From positions 1 to 21,845 of the forward strand of contig LXFE01000155.1 of NCBI GenBank assembly GCA_001929475.1: a stretch of DNA of 21,845 nucleotides. The letters run 5' to 3'. The notes below the pieces were generated by a model. That model worked only from the letters and a program-made list of their open reading frames with translations. It was not told the origin of the DNA and did no database searches. The translations under genes were made by a program, and so were the position numbers. Below are positions 1-10,178 of the stretch, piece after piece; position 1 is the stretch's first letter, and every line of letters starts with the position of its first letter. This DNA is from Neolecta irregularis DAH-3 (lineage: Eukaryota > Ascomycota > Neolectomycetes > Neolectales > Neolectaceae).

Positions 1-312
1 ATTACAATTCTTCTGATACCGATCTCCAAAGATCCCGAAGACCAATATCACCGTGCTCACCAATATCGCCCCAATCTATTACAACAAGTACAACAACTAT
101 CAAACCACTATCGACCTTAAGCTACAACCTGCGTGTGACATACCCAATTTGCCAATATTGAAAATATTCAACAGGTGATTGATGAAGCAACTCAACAAAG
201 GGCAAAATTCGTAGCTAGAGCACCATAATTAGAAGCTAAAAAAGCAGCAAAGGCATTAGAAAAAGCTAGTATTGATAGCTACATGTTTGAATGGCAGCTA
301 AACTTTGAATAG
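1..312 (+). pseudogene. Degenerate ORF remnant, possibly from a mobile element
   Basis: One plus-strand frame reads as coding-like sequence rich in Gln, Ala, Lys and Glu, with at least three in-frame stops. It ends in a 46-codon stretch (about 175-312, one internal TAA near 229) whose last residues are SYMFEWQLNFE before a TAG. There is no start codon or complete domain, and the left part may lie outside the window. Right after the stop, near 314, the sequence TGTTGGGGAGACA begins; that could be the TG end of a long terminal repeat, but I see no second LTR. No family is recognised. I infer a decayed transposable-element ORF only from its composition, its stops and the nearby repeat. Confidence 0.35.
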
Positions 313-395
313 AATGTTGGGGAGACAAATATGTGTCGCCCAAATTTCTTTTCGGTGGCCGGTTCTGGGTGGTGGCTGTTTTCTCGCCGCTGGGC

Positions 396-512
396 CTATC
401 CTGCAAATTTAACCACCGTTCCGATCCAAACCCAATTTACAGTATTCATACCTATATTCCGGAATGACCAATCCTCCATTTCCGATTGTAATTCAACCCT
501 CGGGCAGTCGAT
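396..512. repeat. Dispersed direct repeat, copy A (~117 bp)
   Basis: This copy matches 1436-1548 closely. Both begin CTATCCTGCAAATTTAAC and both end with the same stretch from CTCCATTTCCGATTG to GGGCAGTCGAT. They differ by scattered substitutions and a few small gaps. The flanks of the two copies are unrelated. There are no clear terminal inverted repeats, so the element class is unknown; a fragment of an LTR or a non-autonomous element is possible. Confidence 0.8.
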
Positions 513-804
513 TGGTTAATTGGAGCTTCTGGAGCCTCCCATTGAAAGTGCATTTGAAGGAGAGCAATCTGTCTAGCACAAATATAGAAATTGAACTTGC
601 TTAGGTTCCTCCATTCAATGCAAAACATATCTTACCGATTACTCACCACATTTCAGATCAATCTATTCTATATCTCCATTTCTTTCAAGGACAGTCTTGA
701 GGACATCTTTACAGAATGGAATAATCCTCCGGATCCGCACGTATCCTTTGTCTCCGCCCGTTGATCTTCATAATAAAGATAATAGCGCTAAGATGATATA
801 TTAA

Positions 805-1130
805 TCAGTCCCAAGCATCTGGAGGCTGCTCGAAATAAGATGTGGCAGTCTTTTCTGAGGGATAAGACTTGGAATCAGAATCATATATTATCAAGAGACT
901 CGTTAATCTTTCAAGCAGTTCCTCTTGACTGTATTTCAAGATTTCAGGCAATGGAACACTGGCGCAGGATAGGTTTTCAATTCTAAGATCGACACTTGTA
1001 TAAACACCTGTAATTAACTGGTTTGAACGGCAGATCATCTCGGGATTAATGTTTCCCCAAACTTGATGTCCTGTTTTCTAATTTCGTTCTCTAGTTCTTC
1101 AAGGGGACGATCATAGTTCTGTTATTATTT
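805..1130 (-). pseudogene. Coding-like minus-strand fragment, possibly the displaced C-terminus of TF1
   Basis: An open frame runs from about 1080 to 805 on the minus strand and encodes a balanced, non-repetitive sequence with an acidic Ser-rich end (stop at 805-807). A second frame just upstream (about 1130-1040) is also coding-like and Glu/Lys rich, with the string LEELENEIRKQD. I could not join the two by a convincing intron. The fragment lies downstream of the TF1 stop on the same strand, past a repeat copy and a plus-strand remnant. It may be the original end of TF1, cut off by insertion, or an unrelated relic. No domain is recognised. Confidence 0.3.
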
Positions 1131-1136
1131 TGATAA

Positions 1137-1435
1137 TAAACAGACGAGAACCGTTCATGGCCCCCAGACCGAATTATTAGATCGCTTCCGAGAGATTTTA
1201 GGCGCCTTGGAGGTAGATAGATTCGAACTTGGCACGGAAGGGCCACATCTCCAGAATTTGCAGACCCGACTCTTTGATGGATTCTCATCTTAAAGACCAG
1301 ACATTTCGATTGACTCGGATAAAATGGAAGCCAACATTGAGTTCAGGAGAGATTCTGAGATCGTTGAAAAAGAGACTGAATTACAAGCGCAGCGAGATCA
1401 AGTCTTGCAGAAAACTAAGCAATTCTGAAAATTCG
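1137..1435 (+). pseudogene. Second coding-like remnant, plus strand
   Basis: One plus frame reads from about 1155 as a charged, helix-prone sequence containing TELLDRFREILGALEVDRF. It stops at a TAA near 1290, then continues in the same frame with a Glu/Lys/Gln-rich stretch (EIVEKETELQAQRDQVLQ) to a TGA near 1427. The length, composition and internal stop fit a decayed ORF, possibly a coiled-coil region. It abuts repeat copy B. I do not recognise a family. Confidence 0.3.
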
Positions 1436-1548
1436 CTATCCTGCAAATTTAACGACCGTTCCGACCCAACCCCAATTCCTCAGTATCATACCTATATTCA
1501 TGACCACTCCTCCATTTCCGATTGTAATTCAACCCTCGGGCAGTCGAT
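1436..1548. repeat. Dispersed direct repeat, copy B (~113 bp), inside the end of TF1
   Basis: Partner of the copy at 396-512. Here it overlaps the last exon of TF1. Read on the minus strand, it gives the last ~33 codons and the stop of that gene. Its left boundary falls next to a coding remnant, and its right boundary lies inside otherwise normal regulator coding sequence. Confidence 0.8.
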
Positions 1549-3098
1549 GTTTCCATAAAATCATCTAATATCTTCATCCCAATGTTTCTCAGACATTCCA
1601 CAACAATGATATTTCTAGCTGTGTCAAATTGGTATTCCTCCTTTTCAATCTCGCGAATAGAAAGAATTACTCCGCAGAGACTCCGTTCGATAGCAGGATG
1701 TAAATTTGAAAAACTAATAAATGGATGGTAGAGTAGTAATCTGACTAAATGACCGGCTCCAATCAAAATCTTGGATTCGAGATTATTCGCTTCAAGGGAA
1801 ATTCGATTTGGGAGGTTTGAATACCAGATATCAAGAAGTCGTTCAAGACGATCAATATTCTCAGAGAGATCAATTTGATTCATTGACGTTGTACTTTTTT
1901 GAATATTGATCAAGATTTTGGTCAACAGACAGAGATGGCGGAAGAATATACTAGAAAGAGTGGTTCCCTCGGTGTAAGTGTGATCTTGATGTGTCGAAGG
2001 ACCGGGAAGGAAGGATTCGGTGTCAAGACTGAGCAAAGGAGATAATGCATCTATGGACGTTGAATACCTAAATAATCAACTCTTTTCTTGTACAGCAAAG
2101 TTACCATAATTCAGAAATCACCACACACCACCACAATCTCTTTGCATAACCGGCTTCATTCGGTGGGAAAAATTGCGGCATCACACTTAATCCCAAAGTC
2201 TGTGCAGCAGTGGTTAATCTGCCTGCAACAACAGCCATCTCGCTCCGCCTTTCCATTTTACAATGTACAAGGAAGATACATAGACTCTGAACGCTGGAAA
2301 TACATGGTGTTGATAAATGGATGATCTGATTGTACACTAAATTCTTCAGGCTGTGATAGCTAATCTCGGAGCTGAGAAGTGATGGGGCTTGAGAAGCTGC
2401 TGCTGCGCATACAGTGAGGATTAAATGAGAAGAGGGCGGACTTTTTGTTTCAGGCTCAAGGCTTTTGAAGAAGGAGTATAGGTCGAGGACAGGGAAATAT
2501 CCGTGCATCTTATCGGTATAACTTGAAGTCAGTACCTTTACAAAAGTGACATACTATTTAAATAATCGCTTCTGAACATCTTCTGATATGGGAAACGTCT
2601 TATCTTCAACAGGAGGGGCAATGAATCCAATAAAAATGTTTTTCTCCAATTCGTGTCCATCTATCAGTAACCCTGGATTTTTGGCCTGGCACAGCCCAAA
2701 GCTCGTTGCCGAACAACTTGTCGTTGTATACAGCACGAAATTATTGTCTGCGATTTGGGGGAATGATGAGTCTTTACGCCGGGTTGACTCGAGAGTTTTC
2801 GTTACTCTTTCAAGCCGGTTCGTTAACATGTCGTAGTATCTGCCTGTGGATAAATACGAAGAGAATTAAAAAGTAATACCCCCGCTGAGGGCCTCGCTTT
2901 TTGCGATCGCTAAATATACATGGGATGTTGCGGACATTGCAGTGATGACAGCTTCCCGAACTGCCATCTCTGATACATCTCGATTTCTAAATGGTCAATA
3001 ACCAGAAAAGATCTAGTCTTTACAATGCGTTGACAGTTTAGACATGCTTTTGTTAACGTTGATGATATCGTGGGCGGTTTCTCGTTCGTATCGCTCAT
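1449..3098 (-). CDS. TF1: Zn2Cys6 fungal transcription factor
   Basis: Predicted nuclear DNA-binding regulator of about 500 residues. Exons on the minus strand are 3098-3024, 2986-2880, 2839-2555, 2521-2105 and 2067-1449; introns are 37, 40, 33 and 37 nt, and all phases agree. The binuclear zinc cluster has six Cys at residues 19, 22, 29, 38, 41 and 48 (spacing 2-6-8-2-6), followed by the basic string RKKRGPQRG and a short linker-coil. The middle homology region (Fungal_trans, PF04082) follows, with HGYFPVLD and KRLWW typical of that domain. Targets are unknown. The last ~33 codons come from repeat copy B, so the natural C-terminus is probably replaced. TF1 lies ~180 bp downstream of TF2 on the same strand, with a CACGTG box 62 bp upstream of the ATG. 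Confidence 0.85.
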
Positions 3099-3278
3099 AG
3101 CATAATCTTGAAGAGGATATCAGCATCGTTATCTAGAATCTCCACCTAAATCCAGCAGTCACGTGTTGAGAAATTGCAGTTGCAAAAAGTTATTCTCGTC
3201 AGAAATATTGATGCAACCAACAGTTCGTATTATCCCAACTTATATTTACACAAGTGCCTAGCGATACCTAATAATTAA
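3099..3278 (-). promoter_or_regulatory. TF1 promoter region with a CACGTG box
   Basis: This 180-bp spacer between the TF2 stop and the TF1 start contains a palindromic CACGTG at 3160-3165. In fungi this hexamer binds bHLH factors of the Cbf1/Pho4 type. The spacer is otherwise AT-rich. That it acts as the TF1 promoter is inferred from position only. Confidence 0.45.
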
Positions 3279-4988
3279 TTAATCGACCCGGTATAACTCT
3301 AAATCGAAAGCGGATAATATTTTCTCGACTCTATGTTGAAAAATTTTCATTTCCACGATCCGTTTAACATCAACCATGGCATCTGGATCCTGAAGACAAT
3401 TCTTCGCGAGTATTGTTATAGCTAATGAGATTCCAACTTCCATGACAAGACCCATCGGACCATCGCAGAGGGCCATAGAGACCTTTGACGCTGTTTCGAC
3501 GATGCCGCTTGCGCAGCGGGTCATAATAACCGAGTTTACTGCTAATGGTCGATGCAGTAGTATATTGATTGATAGATAGACGATATTTAAGATTCCTTGT
3601 TGTGAGAATTTCATATAATCAGTCAAATACCAGAAAAAGTATGTCCCCAACTTGGCCCTAGTTGTTTCTTTGAAGGAACATTGGCAAACCAGTTGGCCAG
3701 ATCAGATCTAAGCGCATTGATATTCTGAAAGCAAGCGGCATCACCGCTTTCTTTTATTGGATACAAGCTGATCATTACACGATGTAATACTTCCGTTGCC
3801 GAGGAGAAGCTGCTAAAGAAGAGACTTTGGCTAAAAGTTCCTTCTGGAGGCAAGGGCATTGTTGGTAGAAGGCCGAGTAGTGCTGATTCCCAGGTATCGG
3901 CAATCCAGATATACCACCCTGTACGTAAGTCTCTGTCAAATGTTGAATTCCAAAGACGAACGGTCTGATTAGCAGTTGAAAACAATCATTACTAGTACCA
4001 ATCCATGTGATAGACGATCCCGAGAAGAACAGAGTCTTACAACCACCATGGCGATTAAATGAGCTGTGGTGATATATGAATAGTCATTCAGGATAAGATT
4101 GACTCTGGTTAATAAGCCTGCTTTGTCGAGCTCTGCGTTTTGTCGACAACGAGAATCTGTTGATATTCTGGAGGCAGCAAATGCAACGGTCAGCGATAAG
4201 ATTCCACTGTGTGAATTCGTAGAGAAAGAATCTTGGTCAATGATCGGGAATAACGGATGGAGACTTGAGAAATACCTATGATCAATAAATTCCGAGAAGA
4301 AAGACAAACTGCAAAGTCAATGATTCAGCAAGATCAGCTGGAATTTGTTCACAAAGCTGATTCACCAAAGAAACGTAAACGCTAGGTGGCTGCTCATCAG
4401 CCTTTACCTCACAGTGTGTTTTCAAGTGAGGTTCAGATAACATAATATCTTTCGCCCCGGTTTGCGCTTGACCAACTCCTGAGAGGCAAGCTCGTAGATC
4501 CAGTGCTTCGTTGATGACTGGGAGGCTTTGAAGGGGTAGGTTTGAGTGTTTTGGAGATTGAGTGAAAGGTTGATGGCCTGGCGCTGGAGATACAACACTT
4601 TCAAGGAGCTTTTCTATTTTGGAGATGTATGTTGTTACAGAGTCTGATTGATGGCTGTTGTTATAGCTGTTGTTACGAGTACAAGGCGTACCGGGAATCC
4701 AGTCTTGCGGGTTTTTGTGACGGTGATGGAGCCATTGAACATGCCAGTCTAGCGTTCTTGCAGTGCTTGCATATCGGCCAGTGTTCTTCAAAAGTACACC
4801 TGCGAATATCAGAGACCCGTCTAGCGTGTCTGCGGCACTTTATTTTCTATATCAAGTCAATTTAACGGACCTTGTTAACTGCGCACCCTCCTCCGACACC
4901 GGTCACAGGCGGGTAATTTGCGTATTGCTTTGCGATCTGGGCTGCCTGACGACGGGCGGCCAGTCGCAGCGGCGGGTGATCGGCGCAT
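3279..4988 (-). CDS. TF2: Zn2Cys6 fungal transcription factor with a split zinc cluster
   Basis: Predicted nuclear regulator of 496 residues. Exons on the minus strand are 4988-4887, 4846-4839, 4799-4692, 4654-4310, 4275-3999, 3964-3631 and 3595-3279. Introns are 40, 39, 37, 34, 34 and 35 nt, and all phases close. The six zinc-cluster Cys are residues 28, 31, 38, 47, 50 and 57 (2-6-8-2-6). This requires an 8-nt exon coding Lys-Ile-Lys between the first two introns. If the 39-nt intron is retained instead, the frame stays open and the third loop grows from 8 to 21 residues. A Fungal_trans domain follows, with LHPLFPIID near its start and NILLHRP near its end. Transcription diverges from TF3. 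An alternative start lies at 5093 in the same frame. Confidence 0.85.
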
Positions 4989-5129
4989 TAGACGCCTCGG
5001 GGAGTTCCGCGAAGAACGACTAGGCAGGAACGCGCGGCACGTGATTATACGGGAAGCGGATCCAGCCAATGCTTTCCCGAGATCGCCCGGCATGATTTCC
5101 CGAGATCGTCCGGCGCCGGATCGTCATTA
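4989..5129. promoter_or_regulatory. Bidirectional promoter between TF2 and TF3
   Basis: This 141-bp GC-rich spacer separates the two divergent regulator starts. It contains CACGTGA at 5038, CCAAT near 5065, and a 23-bp direct duplication beginning at 5073 and 5096 (both units start TTTCCCGAGATCG and continue into CCGG). A palindrome CCGGCGCCGG follows just after. CCG/CGG triplets are the usual half-sites of Zn2Cys6 factors, so autoregulation or cross-regulation by TF2 is plausible but inferred. Confidence 0.55.
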
Positions 5130-6938
5130 ATGACCCGCCTACAGAAACTACCGCGGCCGCTGCCTGAACCCCCGAAAACTCCAAACGGCGATACAAAAGA
5201 GCGGGATGCGGGCGCGGACGATGATTGCAGAAGTGCATGCAGCCGCTTAGCGCTTTCTCCCGGAGAAAAACGACACCTGACTCGGACGAAGAAGAGGACT
5301 GCGCTGCAGGCACAGATCACACAGATCGAAGGCATAATGATCGATATTCTTGATCAGCGGGCCTATTCCTCAGATCTTGAGGTCAGAGATCAACTTGTCG
5401 ATATGGTAACAAACATACAAATCTTTCTGCCAACATCAGATCCATACATCTTTCTCGAGAAAATTTACAGCGAGAGGATATCTCAATAGCACCGGGAGGA
5501 CATCCAGGCAGAAAACCTTTGATATATCCACACTATTAGCATATCTCCCCCATGAGATTCATGCACTACCTCAGATTGCGGAAAAGCCCTTCGAGTATGA
5601 GTTGGATGCCATGCAGACTCCAGAATATCAGAGTCTTTTTCACAAATATCTAGCCGTCTCAGCAAGATGTTTAAGTTCTTCCCCCACTCATTGCGACATT
5701 TGGTCTACCGTAATACCACAAATGGCACGAGAGACGTCCTCTGCTCTGCTCGAAATCGTTGTCGCCATTGGTGCATTGCAAGTGGCTAGAATGGACGGTA
5801 GTTCGATTGCTATTGCCTTGTATCATTATCAAAAGGCCTTGAGTCTAGCTCGGAAGGATGTGACATCCCCCCAGACGGCTCTGACAGATCACACCTTTGC
5901 ATTAATCTATCTTTTGGGCTGGTTTGATGTTAGAAACTGCAGTCCTTACCTTGCTTATGAAATTAGCTTTTTCGTGGAGATAACGCATCAATGGGACTTC
6001 ATATGATAGGTTGCCGAAATATAATAAGTAATCGCGGAAAAACAATATCAGATGAACCACTGGGTCGATGTCTTTTTAGTCACTTCACCAGAGTTGAAAT
6101 TGCAACAAGTATGGTCACTGGGAACTCGTCGTTCATGAATCCGGAATGGTATAATCTGGATCCATTTGTGAACGCCAGGTTGGACGAAAACTCGATCTAT
6201 ACATATGCCGCAGACGTTGCATACAGTCGCCTTTGCATCATACAGTCCAAGCTCACCGAACTCAAAGCTTGGAAAGTCAATTATAAAAAGAATGGGGGAG
6301 ATACCACAGCTGGGCAAGTTGAACTGATGTCTCGAATCACATTGGCAGAAAAAGAACTTTTTGATTGGAAAGCTTCATTACCCTCTTGGTTCGGACCACT
6401 ACCTGACGAGCCAGGAACCCTTGGCTTTGATCCGACAGCCTCAGATATCAACTGTATTCGGCCAAGTAGATATCCAAGCGAAGGAATCGCGATCGTTTAC
6501 GCGAATTTCCTCGCAACATATCTTCAACTCCATCACCTTTTTCACGTTGATGTTTTCAACCCTGGATCAAGCCTGGCTGCAGCAGCACTCGAAATACTGC
6601 GTATATTCGCGTTTGTACCCCCCGAATCAATTGTATTCATGGTCGTCCCAGTAAGTAGTGCTGGAATGTCATTGTCACATCCTCATCAAAGGAACTGGAC
6701 CTTGAATCAACTCTATCAAAACCCTACGAAACTTGATGCTGCAGAATTGATCAGAGCTGCCTTGGCACATATATACAAAGTTCGAGATATTGATGGTCGA
6801 TTTCAAATTGTCGTTGACGATGATCTCTCCAATAGAGATGAATTTGAACGGGTGCCTGAGGGCGTTGAACGCGAAATCGAAGGGGTCAGTGAAAATTTGT
6901 ATAAAGCAGAAGGGCTGATCCGGTTGGCAGAAGTCTAA
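5130..6938 (+). CDS. TF3: fungal-specific transcription factor domain protein (PF11951-like), no zinc cluster seen
   Basis: Predicted regulator of 578 residues. Exons are 5130-5405, 5440-5928 and 5967-6938, with introns of 34 and 38 nt, both in phase 0. The body carries the pattern of the Fungal_trans_2 family: a helix-rich central part reading IVVAIGALQVAR and IYLLGWFDLFRGDNA across the second splice, and a C-terminal part around FMVVPVSSAGMS and RNWTLNQL. The first ~90 residues are polar and basic, with no CX2CX6C zinc cluster, and none is visible upstream before TF2. It may be a DNA-binding-deficient partner, or its zinc exon may be missed. A strong-looking donor GTAAGT at 6651 lies in frame and is not used in this model. 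Confidence 0.8.
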
Positions 6939-7628
6939 TAATTCAGAGGGGTTATCTTATAGGGCATTTAAATATTTGTTTCTTGGCATTGGATGTTTAT
7001 TTTGATTAGTGGGAGTTGACATTAAGTTCTGGTGTTGTCTATTGATACAATGATTCGATGACATGTGCCAAGGAAGATTCCTAATACTTTCATTATTACT
7101 GTACTCGGGATGTCCTCTAACACTAATATTCCAAGGTGATATTTGATTTCTACACACTTTTGTGAATGCAAACGGAAAAGCTTCGCAATGCGTCAAACCA
7201 GCTACAACCACATTTTGATCCGACTCCATACGATTCAACGACCAAAGATTTCTGATTCATTCCTTTTATACTTACCAGGTGGACTTGCAATGCGTCCTAG
7301 CACCTCCAAAAAGTGGCATCAATGCATCTGGACACTCTGATGACAGCGTATATCCTCCAATATCAGATAGAATTGTGCATCAAGGTTGAAAATCTTTTAA
7401 ATTGTAGAGTCAAAAAGGGAAATATGAAAAGAATACTTTTATAGTATGATAAATATTTGATCGGAGCTTGTACAACATGATGTAAGACAGCCAATTGTGG
7501 AGAGGCAAAACACTTCATAGTATTCTGCAGATAGGCGCATATCTATGGATCATCATTATACCAAAACCTCCAAAGAGCCGTATCAACATGATTCTTCGAA
7601 ATGTCCTCGATTGAAAGCACGTAAATCT
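6939..7628. other. Convergent AT-rich spacer, nothing recognised
   Basis: The 690 bp between the converging ends of TF3 and ATIC are AT-rich. Short open frames on both strands are not coding-like and match nothing I recognise. The spacer presumably holds both 3' untranslated regions. I see no repeat, hairpin or RNA gene. Confidence 0.6.
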
Positions 7629-9640
7629 TCAGTGGTGGAATAAACGCAGTCCGGTGTCGATGTAGACCATGTCGTATTCATCTGCAGTGTCTCGAACAAC
7701 TTTATCCATCACGCTTCCACTAGGAGCAGCAATGTATGACACCCCGCTTTTCGCGAGCCTATGAATGTTATCAGGAAATGGGAAAAATGCATCGCTTGAA
7801 GCTGTAACGCCCGTTAACTCTTTGAGCCAGGATTTCCGTTCTTGAACAGAAAGACGATCAGGGACTGTCATGAAACTGTCTTCCCAGCTTTTTCTGGCGG
7901 ATCCAGAGTCAGGGATTTGATCGCTAACATAGAGATCGATAGCATTCGACTTTTCCGGTCGTTTAGTAGATGATGACCATTCAAAATTCAGGACTTTAGG
8001 ATGATGCCTAAGCCACCTTATCCTTAGTCAATCATAGATATTTGAGACAGACCATAAATCTGCTTTTTCCCCGGCCAGTCGAGTGCAATGAATTCGGCTT
8101 TGTTGACCGGCTCCAAGACCAATGACCATACCGTTTTTTGCATAGCAAACGGAATTACTCTGAGTGTATTTCAAGGCAATTGTAGCAACAATCAAATCAA
8201 CTAGAGCATGTTCAGGTAACTCTGTATTTTTCGAGACAATGTCTTTGAACGTTGATACATCAATGCAAGCGTCGTTTCGTCGTTGCTGAAGGAGAACTCC
8301 GTAAACCTGTTTTGTTTCCGTTAGAGGTGGGTTATAATTGGGATCCATCTGACAAAAATTAAGTATATAACTTCAAGGCATGGTGCACCTTAAGAATGGT
8401 ATACTTTCCACCCTTTTTCTTCTTGAGAATTTCCAATGCATCGGCATTGTATCCTGGGGCAATTACACCATCGGAGACTTCTTTTGAGATGATTTGAGCG
8501 GTGGATAAATCAACCTTATGGCTCAAGGCAATCATATCGCCAAAGCTGCTCATTCGATCAGCCCCTCGAGCTCTAGCATAAGCGCATGCCAGCCGACTCA
8601 TGTTCTTGATATCTTCAACAAAATAAACTTTTTTCTCGAGATCGCTTAATGGGATACCGACAGCAGCTCCCGCTGGACTAACATGCTTAAAACTGGTTGC
8701 AGCGGGAAGATCGAGAGCATCGCTTAACTCTTTGACGAGTGGCCAGGCATTCAGAGCATCGAGTAAATTGATATAACCAGGGGACCCATTGAGAACTGTA
8801 AACGGGAGTTCCCCTGCTCTAACGAATGCCTGGGCAGGCACCTGATGAGGGTTGACGCCATACCGAAGTGACAGCGTTGAAATACCTTTGGCATATTTCA
8901 ATCTGAAGTAGTCAGAAATGGCAGTGTCATAGTCTGCTGTCTGAGAAAAAGCTTTCAAGGCATATGCATTTCTTGACTTTTCCCTGATTCCGTCTTTCGA
9001 GAGTTCATCTAAGAAGGATGGATAATCGTTTGGATCACATAAGATTGTAACTCGAGAATGGTTTTTGGCGGCTGCTCTGAGCAATGTCACTCCGCCTATA
9101 AGGAGTCAACTTATTTTCACATAGAGTATATACCAATATCGATTTGTTCGATCGCTTCAGCAATAGTTACACCTGGAGCTGCAATTGTTTGCTTGAAAGG
9201 GTAAAGATTGCAAACAACATAGTCGATCTTTTCAAATCCATTATCGGCAAGGTCAATTTCATCTGAATCGAGGTTTCGCGCAAGAATTCCTCCATAGACA
9301 GCGGGATGAAGAGTTTTAACTCGGCCACCGAGAATCTCGGGCGCTTTTGTGAAGTCGGACACTTCTCTTTGTACCAAGTCAGTGTTTGGCTTGGACCATC
9401 GGACTAACTCAACAGCAAATCCAGCTTCTCGGATCAGCTTTGCAGTCCCACCTAGTCGTCTTTAACGCTGTATTGGATCGCCAATGGTCATACCCGACGC
9501 TAGCAATCTGACTTTATGCTCAATCAACTGTTTCGCGAGGTCCAATAGGCCTGTCTTGTCGTATACCGAGAGGATGGCTGCATCATTAAATAAAATCCAT
9601 GCTACGAGAAAATACCAGTCTTGGTTCTTTCTTCGACCAT
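7629..9640 (-). CDS. ATIC: Bifunctional purine biosynthesis protein: AICAR transformylase / IMP cyclohydrolase
   Basis: Catalyses the last two steps of de novo purine synthesis in the cytosol: formylation of AICAR with 10-formyl-tetrahydrofolate to FAICAR, then ring closure to IMP. The model is 591 residues, the normal family length. Minus-strand exons are 9640-9616, 9577-9494, 9451-9409, 9366-9134, 9095-8389, 8348-8053 and 8016-7629; introns are 38, 42, 42, 38, 40 and 36 nt. The N-terminal MGS-like cyclohydrolase domain shows [22 protein letters not shown] and [19 protein letters not shown]. The transformylase domain shows [21 protein letters not shown], the metal/loop region near GVIAPGY and the terminal GLRLFHH. 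The start gives an 8-codon first exon matching the expected N-terminus. S. cerevisiae orthologues are ADE16 and ADE17. Confidence 0.97.
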
Positions 9641-10178
9641 CGCACAAATTTGCAAATCAAAGTTTTGGCAGCCGCAGAATTCAACTGGTTTCGTTTGCAC
9701 CATTCGCAGGTTTGGCTACTCAAATTGCCGTCAAATGAAAAAAGACCCCTAATTTAATATTCGCGCTATTTAAACCGCTAGACACCTTCCGCTTTATTCA
9801 ACAACGCAAATTTTCTGTCCCATCAAAAAGCACCCGCTGCTATGACTGTTTCTGCTTTTGGGCAAATGGAACGATCGAGGATGCTGTGGGCCGTCAAGTG
9901 GACTGGAGAGTGAGTCAGGCTTTCTGTAGCCCCCGGTTATGGGTGAGGCGTGCTGATGAGGAATCTTCGTATTTCTTGCATGTAGTGAGTCTCAATGACT
10001 GGTGGTATATTTAGGCTCTTGAATATGAATTAGATGGATTATTTGAGCCATCTGCCTCCATGTTGGTGAGCTTGTGCATGCCAACTTTGACTTCAAACCT
10101 TCCAAGTCCCGTGATTTAGGAATTATCTGTTCAAGCAGATCATTAGGCCACCCCCTCAATTCAACAGAACAATATACA
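9641..10178. other. Divergent spacer between ATIC and PRE10; possible small first exon
   Basis: These 538 bp must hold the promoters of both divergent genes. A small plus-strand frame at 9842-9913 starts MTVSAFGQMERSRMLWAVKW and ends right over a GTGAGT donor at 9910. This looks like a coding exon of a small gene, but I could not find a second exon using an intron of the size normal here: acceptors at 9960 and 9985 would need 51 or 76 nt. I do not call it as a gene. Nothing else is recognised. Confidence 0.3.

Noticed and set aside
6651-6691. Strong donor GTAAGT and an acceptor 41 nt away inside TF3.
   Set aside because: Removing it breaks the frame, while reading through preserves a family-like segment ending in RNWTLNQL.
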